Source: Clostridia bacterium
GTDB lineage: Bacteria; Bacillota_A; Clostridia; Oscillospirales; Acutalibacteraceae
Direction of reading: 5' to 3'
Length of the DNA stretch: 64,000 nt
Assembly (NCBI GenBank): GCA_017456015.1
Contig: JAFTLL010000004.1
Span: 1-64,000, forward strand
Shown here: positions 8,821-17,874 of the stretch, in pieces
How positions within the stretch are numbered: position 1 is the first letter of the stretch
Layout of the letters: the number at the start of each line of letters is the position of its first letter
Notes under the pieces: model-generated
What the model saw: only the letters and a program-made list of their open reading frames with translations
Told to the model about the DNA's origin: nothing
The model's database searches: none
Position numbers and translations under genes: made by a program

Positions 8821-9690
8821 ATGTTAGACAATCATTTTTCAAATTCTGAGCGTGCTGAGGTTTTAACCCAGGCATTGCCCTACATTAAGCGTTATAACGG
8901 AAAAATCGTTGTAATTAAATACGGCGGCAATGCCATGGTCAACGAGCAATTAAAGCAGCAGGTCATGGAGGATATTGTACTTTTATGGCTGATCGGTGTT
9001 AAGGTTGTACTTGTTCATGGCGGCGGCCCCGAAATCAACGAAATTATGGGCAAGTTCGGTAAAAAAGCGGAGTTTGTAGACGGTCTCCGCGTTACCGATA
9101 AGGAAACGATAGATATTGTTCAAATGGTGCTTGCCGGCAAGGTGAATAAAACCCTTGTGAATCTGCTCGAAATGAAGGGCGGCAAGGCAATGGGTATTTC
9201 CGGCATGGACGGCCGACTAATTGAAGCCGAAATGAAGGACAAAAGGCTCGGTTATGTAGGTAAAATCACCAAGGTACATATACGCCCTATTTTAGATTTG
9301 CTTGAAAAGGATTATATTCCTGTTGTTTCAACCATTGGTTGCGATAAAAAAGGCAATGCCTATAATATTAACGGTGACACCGCCGCGGCATATATCGCCG
9401 GGGCGCTGAATGCCGAGCGACTGATAATGATGACCGATATCGCAGGAATTTTAAGGGATAAGGATGACCCCTCGACCCTGATTCCCGAGGTTGCCGTATC
9501 GGAAGCCAAAAAGCTTTATGAAGACGGCATTGTATCGGGTGGTATGATACCCAAGGTGGATTGCTGTATCGAAGCAATCGATAAGGGTGTTAAAAACGTA
9601 ATTATTATGGACGGACGCGTACCGCATTCCATACTGATGGAGCTTTTAACCGATGAAGGCAGCGGTACAATGGTCATGGGGGATAAATAA
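8821..9690 (+). CDS. argB: Acetylglutamate kinase
   Basis: A 289-residue amino-acid kinase that phosphorylates N-acetylglutamate with ATP. Motifs include VIKYGGNAMVN near residue 30, VLVHGGGPEIN, NGDTAAAYIA and GGMIPKV. The N-terminal extension (LTQALPYIKRYNGK) is the kind seen in arginine-inhibited hexameric enzymes, so feedback inhibition by arginine is plausible. The ribosome site is AGGAG seven bases upstream. The stop codon shares its last base with the argD start. Confidence 0.96.
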   Translation: MLDNHFSNSERAEVLTQALPYIKRYNGKIVVIKYGGNAMVNEQLKQQVMEDIVLLWLIGVKVVLVHGGGPEINEIMGKFGKKAEFVDGLRVTDKETIDIVQMVLAGKVNKTLVNLLEMKGGKAMGISGMDGRLIEAEMKDKRLGYVGKITKVHIRPILDLLEKDYIPVVSTIGCDKKGNAYNINGDTAAAYIAGALNAERLIMMTDIAGILRDKDDPSTLIPEVAVSEAKKLYEDGIVSGGMIPKVDCCIEAIDKGVKNVIIMDGRVPHSILMELLTDEGSGTMVMGDK

Positions 9691-10850
9691 TGGCAGAACT
9701 TGCGAATAGGGATAAATCCTTTATTGCGAATACATACAACCGTTTTCCCGTAGAAATCGTATCGGGCAAGGGCTCTACGGTTTATGATACAAACGGTAAG
9801 GCCTATATTGATTTGGGCTCGGGTATCGGTGTTACGGCCTTCGGTATTGCCGATAAACGCTGGATAGACGCTGTAACCAAGCAGATAAACCTTGTCCAGC
9901 ATACTTCAAACCTCTATTATACACAGCCTTGTGTGACGCTTGCCGAAATGCTTTGCCAAAAAACGAATATGCGCAAGGTTTTCTTTGCCAATTCGGGCGC
10001 CGAGGCGAACGAATGTGCCATAAAGGTAGCCAGAAAGTATGCCGCCGATAAAAAGGGCAATGAGTATAATGTCATTGTAACGATTGAGAACAGCTTTCAC
10101 GGCAGAACCCTTACCACCCTTTCGGCAACGGGGCAATCGCACTATCACGAATTGTTTAACCCCTTGACACCCGGCTTTGTACATACCCCTGCCAACGATA
10201 TTTCCGCACTTTACAAAACAGTTGAGGGAAATAAGGTTGCGGGCATTATGTTTGAATGTATTCAGGGCGAGGGCGGCGTTAAAAATTTAGATGCTGCGTA
10301 TATCAAAGAAATCGAAAAAATCGCAAAAGAAAAGGATATTGTTGTCATTGTTGACGAGGTGCAAACCGGTAACGGCAGAACGGGTAAAATGTATGCCTAT
10401 ATGCATTACGGCATACAGCCCGATGTTGTAACGACCGCTAAGGGTCTCGGCGGCGGCCTGCCAATCGGTGCGGCAATCCTGTCAGAAAAGGTGGAAGGCG
10501 TTCTCGGTTTCGGCGACCACGGCTCTACCTATGGCGGCAATCCCGTAGCCTGTGCCGCGGCGGTATCTGTAATAGAGCGTATAGACGATACGCTCCTTAA
10601 CGAGGTAACCGCAAAGGGCGAATATATAAAAAACGAATTTGCGGGCTTGACCGGTGTAGAATCTGTTTCGGGGATGGGTCTGATGGTCGGTATAAAAACC
10701 GTAAAGCCTGCCGCGGATGTAGTTAAGGCCTGTATGGAAAAGGGCGTGCTTTGTCTTACTGCTAAGGATAAGGTGAGATTACTCCCCGCGCTGAATATTC
10801 CGTGGGACGACCTAAAAAAAGCAGTTGATATCATAAAAGAAAGTTTGTAG
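9690..10850 (+). CDS. argD: Acetylornithine aminotransferase
   Basis: A 386-residue class III PLP aminotransferase converting N-acetylglutamate semialdehyde to N-acetylornithine with glutamate as donor. The PLP lysine is Lys251 in [13 protein letters not shown], and the cofactor aspartate is Asp222 in [22 protein letters not shown] at about 102-110 is also typical. Family length is normal. The start codon overlaps the argB stop by one base, which suggests coupled translation. Confidence 0.95.
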   Translation: MAELANRDKSFIANTYNRFPVEIVSGKGSTVYDTNGKAYIDLGSGIGVTAFGIADKRWIDAVTKQINLVQHTSNLYYTQPCVTLAEMLCQKTNMRKVFFANSGAEANECAIKVARKYAADKKGNEYNVIVTIENSFHGRTLTTLSATGQSHYHELFNPLTPGFVHTPANDISALYKTVEGNKVAGIMFECIQGEGGVKNLDAAYIKEIEKIAKEKDIVVIVDEVQTGNGRTGKMYAYMHYGIQPDVVTTAKGLGGGLPIGAAILSEKVEGVLGFGDHGSTYGGNPVACAAAVSVIERIDDTLLNEVTAKGEYIKNEFAGLTGVESVSGMGLMVGIKTVKPAADVVKACMEKGVLCLTAKDKVRLLPALNIPWDDLKKAVDIIKESL

Positions 10851-10858
10851 GTGATATT

Positions 10859-11842
10859 GTGAATTTAAAGGGCAGACATTTTTTAAAGCTTTTGGATTTT
10901 ACGCCAGAGGAGATTCTCTATTTAATTGATAAATCGGCTGAACTTAAAGCCAAGAAAAAGGCGGGTATACCGCACAAAACTTGTGAGGGTAAAAATGTAG
11001 CGCTTATTTTCGAAAAAACAAGCACACGAACCCGTTGCTCCTTCGAGGTAGCCGCAGCCGACCTTGGAATGCATCCTGTGTATTTAGACCCTGTGGCTTC
11101 GCAAATCGGCAAAAAGGAAAGCATTGCCGATACCGCACGTGTGCTCGGCCGTATGTTCGACGGCATCGAATACCGTGGCTTTGGCCAGGAAAGAGTTGAG
11201 GAATTGGCAAAGTATGCCGGCGTTCCGGTTTGGAACGGCCTGACAAACGAATTCCACCCCACACAAATACTCTCCGACTTTTTAACCATTAAGGAAAAGT
11301 TTGGTGCCTTAAAGGGTAAAAAGCTGGTCTATATGGGGGATGCCCGTTATAATATGGGAAATTCTCTTATGGTAGGCTGTGCCAAGATGGGAATGCATTT
11401 TGTAGCCTGCACCAATGAAAAATATTTCCCCGACAGCCAACTGATTTCGGAATGTGAAAAGCTTGCCGCCCAAAGCGGTGCAACGCTTACCTTTACCCCC
11501 GATGTTGATGTGGCTTTAAAGGGTGCTGATGTTATTTACACCGATGTTTGGGTATCTATGGGTGAGCCGAGCAGCGTATGGAAAGAGCGCATTGAGGATT
11601 TAACCCCTTACCGCGTTACCGCTGAGGTCATGAAAAAGGCAAAGGATACCGCAATCTTTATGCATTGCCTGCCTGCTTTCCACGACCTGAATACGACCGT
11701 CGGTAAAGAAATTTACGACAAATTCGGTATTGACTGTATGGAGGTTACCCACGAGGTGATTGAGGGCCCGCAGTCGGTCGTGTTCGATGAAGCCGAAAAC
11801 CGTATGCACACCATTAAGGCCGTTATGGCTGAAACACTTTAA
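10859..11842 (+). CDS. argF: Ornithine carbamoyltransferase
   Basis: A 327-residue transcarbamylase making citrulline from ornithine and carbamoyl phosphate. The phosphate-binding STRTR lies at residues 55-59, and [10 protein letters not shown] carries the catalytic cysteine loop. The start is a GTG at 10859 with an AGGTGAT site close upstream; the protein then begins [15 protein letters not shown] as expected. With argG at the head of the operon, only argH would be needed to finish arginine from ornithine. An anabolic role is favoured by context over the catabolic arginine deiminase pathway. Confidence 0.95.
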   Translation: MNLKGRHFLKLLDFTPEEILYLIDKSAELKAKKKAGIPHKTCEGKNVALIFEKTSTRTRCSFEVAAADLGMHPVYLDPVASQIGKKESIADTARVLGRMFDGIEYRGFGQERVEELAKYAGVPVWNGLTNEFHPTQILSDFLTIKEKFGALKGKKLVYMGDARYNMGNSLMVGCAKMGMHFVACTNEKYFPDSQLISECEKLAAQSGATLTFTPDVDVALKGADVIYTDVWVSMGEPSSVWKERIEDLTPYRVTAEVMKKAKDTAIFMHCLPAFHDLNTTVGKEIYDKFGIDCMEVTHEVIEGPQSVVFDEAENRMHTIKAVMAETL

Positions 11843-11876
11843 AGAATAAATACGGGAGTTTAAAATTAGAAAAGCT

Positions 11877-13436
11877 ATGCTTTTAATTCCGAATATAAAG
11901 TTGCCCCTGGGAACTGCGTTTGATAATGCCGATGCGCAGATTTGCAAACAACTTCGTATCTCCCCTTCCCATCTGATTTCGGCCGAATTGTTTCGCCGTT
12001 CGATTGATTGCCGCAAAAAGGAGCATATTCATTATACCTGCTCTTATTTGTTGCAGCTCAAAAAGGAAGATATGTACCTCAAACGGTTGCCGGGTGCGCG
12101 GCGCTATACCGCCCCGGAGTATACCTTCCCGAAAATCAACAGCGCGGTTCGCCCGATGGTTGTCGGGTTCGGCCCTGCCGGAATGTTCGCCGCCTATGTT
12201 TTAGCTCTTTGCGGTTTGCGGCCGATTGTTTTCGAGCGCGGCATGGAGGTTGAGAAACGAACCGAGGCGGTGCAGAAATTTATGCAGGGCGGTGAATGGA
12301 ATCCGCTGGGAAATATTCAGTTCGGCGAAGGTGGAGCCGGTACCTTTTCGGACGGAAAGTTAAATTCGGGTATTTCCAACCCCTATTGCCGATTTGTTCT
12401 GCAAACCTTTGTGGAATGCGGCGCCGACCCCGATGTTTTAATTGATGCCAAACCGCATATCGGCACCGATGTTCTTCGGTGCGTGATTAAAAATCTGCGC
12501 CTTAAAATTCTGTCTTTGGGCGGTGAAATTCATTTTGAAAGCTGTTTGTCTGCCGTCGGTATTGAAAAGGGACGGTTGACTTCGGTCAGGGTAACTACGG
12601 CACAGGGTGAAGCGACTCTTCCCTGCTCCCATATGTTGCTGGCCATAGGGCATTCGGCGCGGGACACCTTTCGTATGTTGTATGCCGCCGAGGTGCCGAT
12701 GGAGGCAAAACCCTTTGCCGTCGGTGCGCGCATTGAGCATAAACAGGAATGGTTGAACAAAGCACGCTACGGTGATACCGATAATCTGCCGCCGGCCGAT
12801 TATCATTTGTCAACCCATTTGCCGAACGGACGAGGTGTTTTCACCTTTTGCATGTGTCCCGGCGGTGTTGTGGTAAATGCCAAAAGTGACCCTGAGCATA
12901 TCGTTACAAACGGCATGAGTTACAGCAAACGCGACGGCGAAAATGCAAATAGCGCTTTGCTGACCGGTGTGTCACCAGAGGATTTCGGCACTAACCCGCT
13001 CGATGGTTTGGCATTGCAAGAACAAATCGAAGCGGCGGCGTTTCGGCAGGGCGCCGGTCGTCCTGTATGCCAGACTGTTGGTGATTTTTTAAACAACCGC
13101 CCGTCAACCGCGTCGGGAAAGGTTACGCCCTCGGTAAAACCCGACGTTGCGTTTGGGGATATTGCACCGCTGTTTCCGGAGTTTGTTGTCGACGCGTTGC
13201 GCCAAGGTATCCCCGCATTGGCACAAAAGTTGCCCGGATTTGACGATAGTGCTGCATTGCTCACCGCACCCGAAACCCGAAGCTCTTCTCCGGTGCGTAT
13301 TTTGCGCAATATCGAACGGCAAAGCCAAATCTCGGGGATTTACCCTTGCGGAGAGGGTGCCGGTTATGCCGGCGGTATTCTTTCGGCCGCAGTTGACGGT
13401 ATTGTCTCCGGCTTGGCGTTGGCCAAAACGCTTTAA
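11877..13436 (+). CDS. FAD-dependent dehydrogenase, COG2509 family
   Basis: A 519-residue flavoprotein. The family-specific N-terminal domain (about 1-85, beginning MLLIPNIKLPL) precedes a Rossmann FAD fold (VVGFGPAGMFAAYVLA near 95). A long conserved block follows (GNIQFGEGGAGTFSDGKL), and the protein ends in a C-terminal FAD loop (GIYPCGEGAGYAGGILSAAVDG). Substrate and pathway are unknown for the family. It lies 34 bases after argF and may be the last gene of the arginine transcript. The ATG at 11877 has only a weak ribosome site. A better GGGAG at 11854 would point to an ATT codon at 11865, so the true start is uncertain, although the ATG matches the family N-terminus. Confidence 0.85.
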   Translation: MLLIPNIKLPLGTAFDNADAQICKQLRISPSHLISAELFRRSIDCRKKEHIHYTCSYLLQLKKEDMYLKRLPGARRYTAPEYTFPKINSAVRPMVVGFGPAGMFAAYVLALCGLRPIVFERGMEVEKRTEAVQKFMQGGEWNPLGNIQFGEGGAGTFSDGKLNSGISNPYCRFVLQTFVECGADPDVLIDAKPHIGTDVLRCVIKNLRLKILSLGGEIHFESCLSAVGIEKGRLTSVRVTTAQGEATLPCSHMLLAIGHSARDTFRMLYAAEVPMEAKPFAVGARIEHKQEWLNKARYGDTDNLPPADYHLSTHLPNGRGVFTFCMCPGGVVVNAKSDPEHIVTNGMSYSKRDGENANSALLTGVSPEDFGTNPLDGLALQEQIEAAAFRQGAGRPVCQTVGDFLNNRPSTASGKVTPSVKPDVAFGDIAPLFPEFVVDALRQGIPALAQKLPGFDDSAALLTAPETRSSSPVRILRNIERQSQISGIYPCGEGAGYAGGILSAAVDGIVSGLALAKTL

Positions 13437-13444
13437 TTTATCAT

Positions 13445-13478
13445 AAAATCTGGTTAGGTACAACCTATCCGGATTTTG
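13445..13478 (+). terminator. Terminator after the arginine operon/COG2509 gene
   Basis: A 15-base stem (13445-13459 with 13463-13477) with one mismatch and one G-T pair closes on a three-base loop. The 3' arm ends in TTTT. Confidence 0.7.
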
Positions 13479-13591
13479 CTATGTCCGGCTGTTTTTATCC
13501 CAAAAACCAAAAATTGCTGAAATCGATGCCTTTTGGACAAATTCAAGCTATCCTTCAAGCCTATACCCTTCGTGCATTTACGTAAAAATTC

Positions 13592-13620
13592 TTGATTTGG
13601 ATGCTAATTAGTTGTATAAT
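13592..13620 (+). promoter_or_regulatory. Sigma-A promoter of the metF-metH operon
   Basis: TTGATT at 13592-13597, 17 bases, TATAAT at 13615-13620. The transcript would start about 25 bases before the metF ATG, leaving no room for a SAM riboswitch downstream of the promoter. Confidence 0.8.
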
Positions 13621-13651
13621 AAAGCCATAAATATTTTAAAGGATTTGTTCT

Positions 13652-14539
13652 ATGAAAATTATTGATTTAATTGCAAGCAACAAACTCTCGCTTTCCTTTG
13701 AGGTTTTCCCTCCCAAAACGCAAACCCGCTTTGAAAATGTCAAAGCTGCAACCGAGGAAATCGCAAAACTCTGCCCTTCTTTTATGAGCGTTACATACGG
13801 TGCAGGCGGCGGTACAAGCAAATATACCCTTGCTATTGCAGAAAACATTAAAAACCTTTACGGCGTTCCGACCTTGGAACACCTCACCTGTGTTTCTTCC
13901 ACAAAAGCAACGGTTAAACAAAAAATCGAGGAAATCAAGGCGGCCGGCATCGAAAATATTATGGCTTTGAGAGGTGACATTCCGCCTGCGCTTGAAGGAG
14001 CAGACCGAAGTGACTGGGATTATACCCACGCGATAGAGCTGGTTTTAGAGCTTAAAGCAGCAAGCCCCGATTTTTGTATCGGTGGTGCATGCTATCCCGA
14101 AGTGCATCCCGAAAGCGCAAACCAAACCGACGATATTAAATATCTCAAAGAAAAGGTGGACGCAGGTTGCGACTTCCTTACAACCCAAATGTTTTTTGAT
14201 AACAACCTTTTGTATAATTTCCTCTATAAAATTCGACAAGCCGGCATAACGGTTCCGGTTATTCCCGGTATTATGCCCATTACGAATGCCAATCAGGTAG
14301 AGAGGGCCGTCAAGCTTTCCGGCTCATTTATGCCGCAGCGGTTTAAAAGTCTGGTTGATAAATTCGGCGCTGACCCTGCCGCAATGAAGCAGGCCGGCAT
14401 CGCTTATGCCACCGACCAAATTATCGATTTGTATGCCAACGGTATTACCAATGTGCATGTGTATTCTATGAATAAGCCTGATGTTGCCGCAAAAATACAG
14501 AGCAACCTCAGCGACATATTAGGAAAATGCGTTCTGTGA
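13652..14539 (+). CDS. metF: 5,10-methylenetetrahydrofolate reductase
   Basis: A 295-residue FAD-dependent TIM-barrel enzyme that reduces methylene-THF to methyl-THF, the methyl donor for MetH. Characteristic segments are LSFEVFPPKT near residue 16, SVTYGAGG near 46, ALRGDIP near 106 and FDNNLLYNFL near 179. Length fits the bacterial enzyme. It overlaps the next gene by 13 bases and is followed by the MetH reactivation domain and MetH, so the operon supplies and uses methyl-THF. It lacks the C-terminal regulatory domain found in eukaryotes. Confidence 0.95.
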   Translation: MKIIDLIASNKLSLSFEVFPPKTQTRFENVKAATEEIAKLCPSFMSVTYGAGGGTSKYTLAIAENIKNLYGVPTLEHLTCVSSTKATVKQKIEEIKAAGIENIMALRGDIPPALEGADRSDWDYTHAIELVLELKAASPDFCIGGACYPEVHPESANQTDDIKYLKEKVDAGCDFLTTQMFFDNNLLYNFLYKIRQAGITVPVIPGIMPITNANQVERAVKLSGSFMPQRFKSLVDKFGADPAAMKQAGIAYATDQIIDLYANGITNVHVYSMNKPDVAAKIQSNLSDILGKCVL

Positions 14540-15123
14540 TTTTAACCAAAACCTATAAAGCCCTGCCCTTCGCAACAAAAGAAATATTGCGATACGCAGG
14601 CTGTAAAACGGCCGACGATGGGATAGCTGCGCTTTTAGATACCTGTCTGAAAGAAGTCCAGGACAAGCTCGTCTATAAAGTCTGCTACCGTGAACTGCCC
14701 ATATTCCTGAATGATAACATTTGCGATTTCGGGGTGTTTTCGGTGCATTCCCAAAACCTTGCGGCAAATTTAAAAGACGCAAAAAAAGTTGTTCTTTTTG
14801 CCGCAACCGTTGGAATCGAAATTGACAGGCTGATTGCAAGATACAGCAGAATTTCCCCTTCAAAAGCGCTGATGTTTCAAGCCATCGGAGCCGAGGGTAT
14901 CGAAAGCCTTTGCAATACCTTTTGCAAGGACCTTGCCCGGCAAATGGGTGTTGGTTTATCCCCTCGTTTCAGTCCGGGCTACGGTGATTTGCCGCTGGAT
15001 ACGCAAAAAAACATTTTTTCTGTTCTTGACTGTCCAAAACAGATAGGATTATCGTTAAACAACAGTCTGCTTATATCCCCGTCAAAATCGGTTACGGCAT
15101 TTACGGGCATATGTGAAAAATAA
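14527..15123 (+). CDS. Free-standing MetH reactivation (AdoMet-binding) domain protein
   Basis: A 198-residue protein matching the C-terminal activation domain of B12-dependent methionine synthase, here encoded as a separate gene. The hallmark RFSPGYGDLPL is at residues 147-157, the AdoMet-binding loop of the family. In full-length MetH this domain donates a methyl group from AdoMet to rescue inactive cob(II)alamin. The adjacent MetH (15143) ends after its B12 domain, so the two should work in trans. The 13-base overlap with metF and close spacing to metH support one transcript. Confidence 0.88.
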   Translation: MRSVILTKTYKALPFATKEILRYAGCKTADDGIAALLDTCLKEVQDKLVYKVCYRELPIFLNDNICDFGVFSVHSQNLAANLKDAKKVVLFAATVGIEIDRLIARYSRISPSKALMFQAIGAEGIESLCNTFCKDLARQMGVGLSPRFSPGYGDLPLDTQKNIFSVLDCPKQIGLSLNNSLLISPSKSVTAFTGICEK

Positions 15124-15142
15124 CCCCGTACAGAGGTGTTTT

Positions 15143-17551
15143 ATGACATTTTCAGAATTTTTAAATAACCATATTGTTTTTCTTGACGGTGCAATGGGAA
15201 CCATGCTCCAACAAAAGGGATTAAAGGCCGGAGAGCAACCCGAACGCTTTAACCTCTCGCACCCCGATATGATAACCGAAATTCATAAGGATTATTTTGA
15301 CGCGGGCAGTAATGTTGTCTGCACAAATACCTTTGGAGTAAATACACTTAAATTTTCTGATAGTGAGCTTGCAGAAATTATAAAAGCGGCTGTGGAAAAT
15401 GCAAAAGCCGCACGCGAGAAAAGCATTTCCAAAGGCGAAAAGTTTATTGCGCTGGATATCGGCCCTTCGGGAAAGCTTTTAAAACCGCTCGGCGACCTTG
15501 ATTTTGAAGATGCTGTCGGTGTATTTGCCAAAACCATAAAACTCGGCGTAAAATACGGCGTGGACCTCATTATCATTGAAACCATGAACGACTGCTACGA
15601 AACCAAAGCGGCGCTTCTTGCCGCAAAGGAAAACAGCAATCTGCCGGTACTGGTTTGCAATGTCTACGGAGAAGATGGCAAGCTTATGACCGGAGCAACA
15701 CCTGCTGCAATGACCGCCATGCTGGAAGGTCTGGGCGCCGATGCGATTGGTGCCAACTGCTCGTTGGGGCCGAAACAGCTGCGCCCGATTATCTGTGAAC
15801 TGTTGGAAAATGCATCGGTTCCGGTCATTTTGAAACCCAACGCGGGTCTGCCCAAGATGGTTGACTCGAAAACCGTTTTTGATGTAACGGCAGAGGAATT
15901 TGCCAATGATGTTACGGAATTTATTGTAGCCGGCGTTCGTATTGCAGGCGGATGCTGCGGTACAACACCCGAATATATTCAGACACTTTGCGCTAAATCC
16001 CGCGATTTCGCGCCCAAACCTATAAATTATAAGAATTTTACGGTTGTTTCCTCCTATACACACGCCGTAAAATTCGGCGAGCAACCCATTCTGATTGGGG
16101 AACGCATCAATCCCACCGGTAAAAAGCGCTTTAAACAGGCGCTGCTGGAAAACGATATGGATTATATTCTTTCGGAGGGTGTCAACCAACAGGAAAAGGG
16201 CGTGCATATACTGGATGTGAATGTGGGTCTGCCCGATATAAACGAAACGAAAATGCTCAAAAATGCCGTTTGCGAGTTGCAGGCGATTACTGACCTTCCC
16301 CTACAAATCGACACTGCGGATATTGGCGCTATGGAAGCGGCGCTTCGCCGCTACAACGGCAAAGCCATGGTAAACTCGGTCAACGGCAAGGAAGAAAGTA
16401 TGCACAGCGTGTTTCCGCTGGTGAAAAAATACGGCGGTGTGGTTGTTGCTCTCACATTAGACGAAACCGGCATTCCCGAAACGGCCGAAGGCAGAGTGGA
16501 AATAGCCCGAAAAATTCTAAGAACCGCCGCAAAGTACGGCATTGATAAAAAGGACATTGTTTTTGACACATTGGCAATGACAATCAGCGCCGGAAACACC
16601 GCCGCTGTCACCACCCTATCGGCGCTCAACTGCATAAAAAACACCCTTGGCTGCCATACTTCTCTGGGTATTTCCAATGTGTCTTTCGGGCTTCCGAACC
16701 GAGATGTCGTGAACAGCGTTTTCTTTTCCATGGCTCTCGAAAACGGGCTTTCGGCGGCAATTATGAATCCCTATTCTGCCGAAACGATGAAAACCTATTA
16801 TGCCTATAATGCCCTCAAAGGCCTTGACCAAAACTGCGCCCGATATATCAAGGTGGCAGAAACTTTTACTGTTGCTGCAAATACCGCTTCGGTTTCAGTA
16901 AATAAGCCAGACACGGCCGACTGTTCTACGCTTGGTCAGGCAATTATCAAGGGCTTCAAGGACAAAGCGGCCGAAATCACAAAAACGCTTTTAGAAAGCA
17001 CTGCGCCGCTTGAAATCGTAAATTCTCAAATCATTCCTGCGCTCAACACGGTGGGCATCGGTTTTGAAAACAAGAGCGTTTATCTGCCACAGCTGCTTAT
17101 GAGCGCGGAAGCTGCTAAAAGCGCCTTTGAAGTTATAAAGGCGTATATGGCAGGCGGGGAGAAATCTGCCGACAAAGGAACCATTGTGATTGCAACGGTA
17201 AAGGGCGATATTCACGATATCGGTAAAAATATCGTGAAGCTTATTTTGGAAAATTACGGTTTTCATGTTGTGGATTTGGGCAAGGATGTTGCGCCCGAAA
17301 ACATAGTAAGTACGGTGAAAGAACTGCACGCTCCGCTTGTCGGTCTTTCCGCACTTATGACGACAACCGTTCCTGCAATGGAAGAAACCGTAAGGCAGTT
17401 GAAAGTGAATGCACCATGGTGTAAAACCGTCGTGGGCGGCGCCGTACTAACCCAGGAGTACGCCGATAAAATCGGCGCCGACAAATATGCCAAGGACGCT
17501 ATGGAAACGGTACGCTACGCTGAAACTGTCATGGGTACAAAATCACATTAA
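15143..17551 (+). CDS. metH: B12-dependent methionine synthase lacking the activation domain
   Basis: A cobalamin-dependent homocysteine methyltransferase of 802 residues from the ATG at 15143, preferred over an in-frame start 30 bases upstream because AGAGGTG precedes it. The homocysteine domain has DGAMGTML (15-22) and zinc ligands Cys206, Cys271 and Cys272. The pterin-binding domain has LIGERINPTGKKRF (about 327-340). The B12 cap and B12-binding domain carry GDIHDIGKNI with the cobalt-ligating His691. The chain ends right after the B12 domain. The missing reactivation domain is supplied by the gene just upstream. Confidence 0.95.
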   Translation: MTFSEFLNNHIVFLDGAMGTMLQQKGLKAGEQPERFNLSHPDMITEIHKDYFDAGSNVVCTNTFGVNTLKFSDSELAEIIKAAVENAKAAREKSISKGEKFIALDIGPSGKLLKPLGDLDFEDAVGVFAKTIKLGVKYGVDLIIIETMNDCYETKAALLAAKENSNLPVLVCNVYGEDGKLMTGATPAAMTAMLEGLGADAIGANCSLGPKQLRPIICELLENASVPVILKPNAGLPKMVDSKTVFDVTAEEFANDVTEFIVAGVRIAGGCCGTTPEYIQTLCAKSRDFAPKPINYKNFTVVSSYTHAVKFGEQPILIGERINPTGKKRFKQALLENDMDYILSEGVNQQEKGVHILDVNVGLPDINETKMLKNAVCELQAITDLPLQIDTADIGAMEAALRRYNGKAMVNSVNGKEESMHSVFPLVKKYGGVVVALTLDETGIPETAEGRVEIARKILRTAAKYGIDKKDIVFDTLAMTISAGNTAAVTTLSALNCIKNTLGCHTSLGISNVSFGLPNRDVVNSVFFSMALENGLSAAIMNPYSAETMKTYYAYNALKGLDQNCARYIKVAETFTVAANTASVSVNKPDTADCSTLGQAIIKGFKDKAAEITKTLLESTAPLEIVNSQIIPALNTVGIGFENKSVYLPQLLMSAEAAKSAFEVIKAYMAGGEKSADKGTIVIATVKGDIHDIGKNIVKLILENYGFHVVDLGKDVAPENIVSTVKELHAPLVGLSALMTTTVPAMEETVRQLKVNAPWCKTVVGGAVLTQEYADKIGADKYAKDAMETVRYAETVMGTKSH

Positions 17552-17602
17552 CATTATCCCTGCCTGATTTCATATGTACGGGAACCGATAAAGCCGCATA
17601 TC

Positions 17603-17640
17603 AAAAACGAGGAGTGAAGTTCACTCCTCGTTTTTGTTGC
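17603..17640 (+). terminator. Intrinsic terminator of the metF-metH operon
   Basis: A 14-base stem (17603-17616 with 17622-17635) around a five-base loop, ending in TTTTTG. Confidence 0.9.
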
Positions 17641-17874
17641 CGTGTCGACCCCAGACATCACTCAAAGCATATTGCGAAAAATTTGCTTTACTACTACGGC
17701 TTGCAATAAAAAATATCTGTTTTTTAGAGGTATTATGGGTTATAAAGTCTTGCTTTTTAGGGTATGTGGTGATATAATGTGTATGATTATATTTGGAGTA
17801 TTATTGCCTATTGAAAATAATGGTATTTCTAATCCTATATTTATCGCGTGCAGTATGGATAAGGAGCGGTCTTC
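17641..17874 (+). other. Non-coding leader of the polysaccharide operon
   Basis: The stretch holds the promoter at 17750-17778 and roughly 90 bases of A/T-rich untranslated leader. A short open frame across it (17642-17902) has no ribosome site or family likeness and reads through the promoter, so it is not called. No tRNA or known riboswitch shape was recognised. Confidence 0.5.
17750..17778 (+). promoter_or_regulatory. Sigma-A promoter of the surface-polysaccharide operon
   Basis: TTGCTT at 17750-17755, 17 bases, TATAAT at 17773-17778. It is the only clear promoter before the 15-kb run of same-strand, closely spaced genes to 33106. Confidence 0.7.

Noticed and set aside
13440..13651. SAM riboswitch ahead of metF
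   Set aside because: The promoter at 13592-13620 leaves only about 25 transcribed bases before the ATG, and no S-box-like core was seen upstream.
15479..16207. 242-codon minus-strand frame inside metH
   Set aside because: Antisense to highly conserved metH codons and without start signals; a consequence of codon bias.
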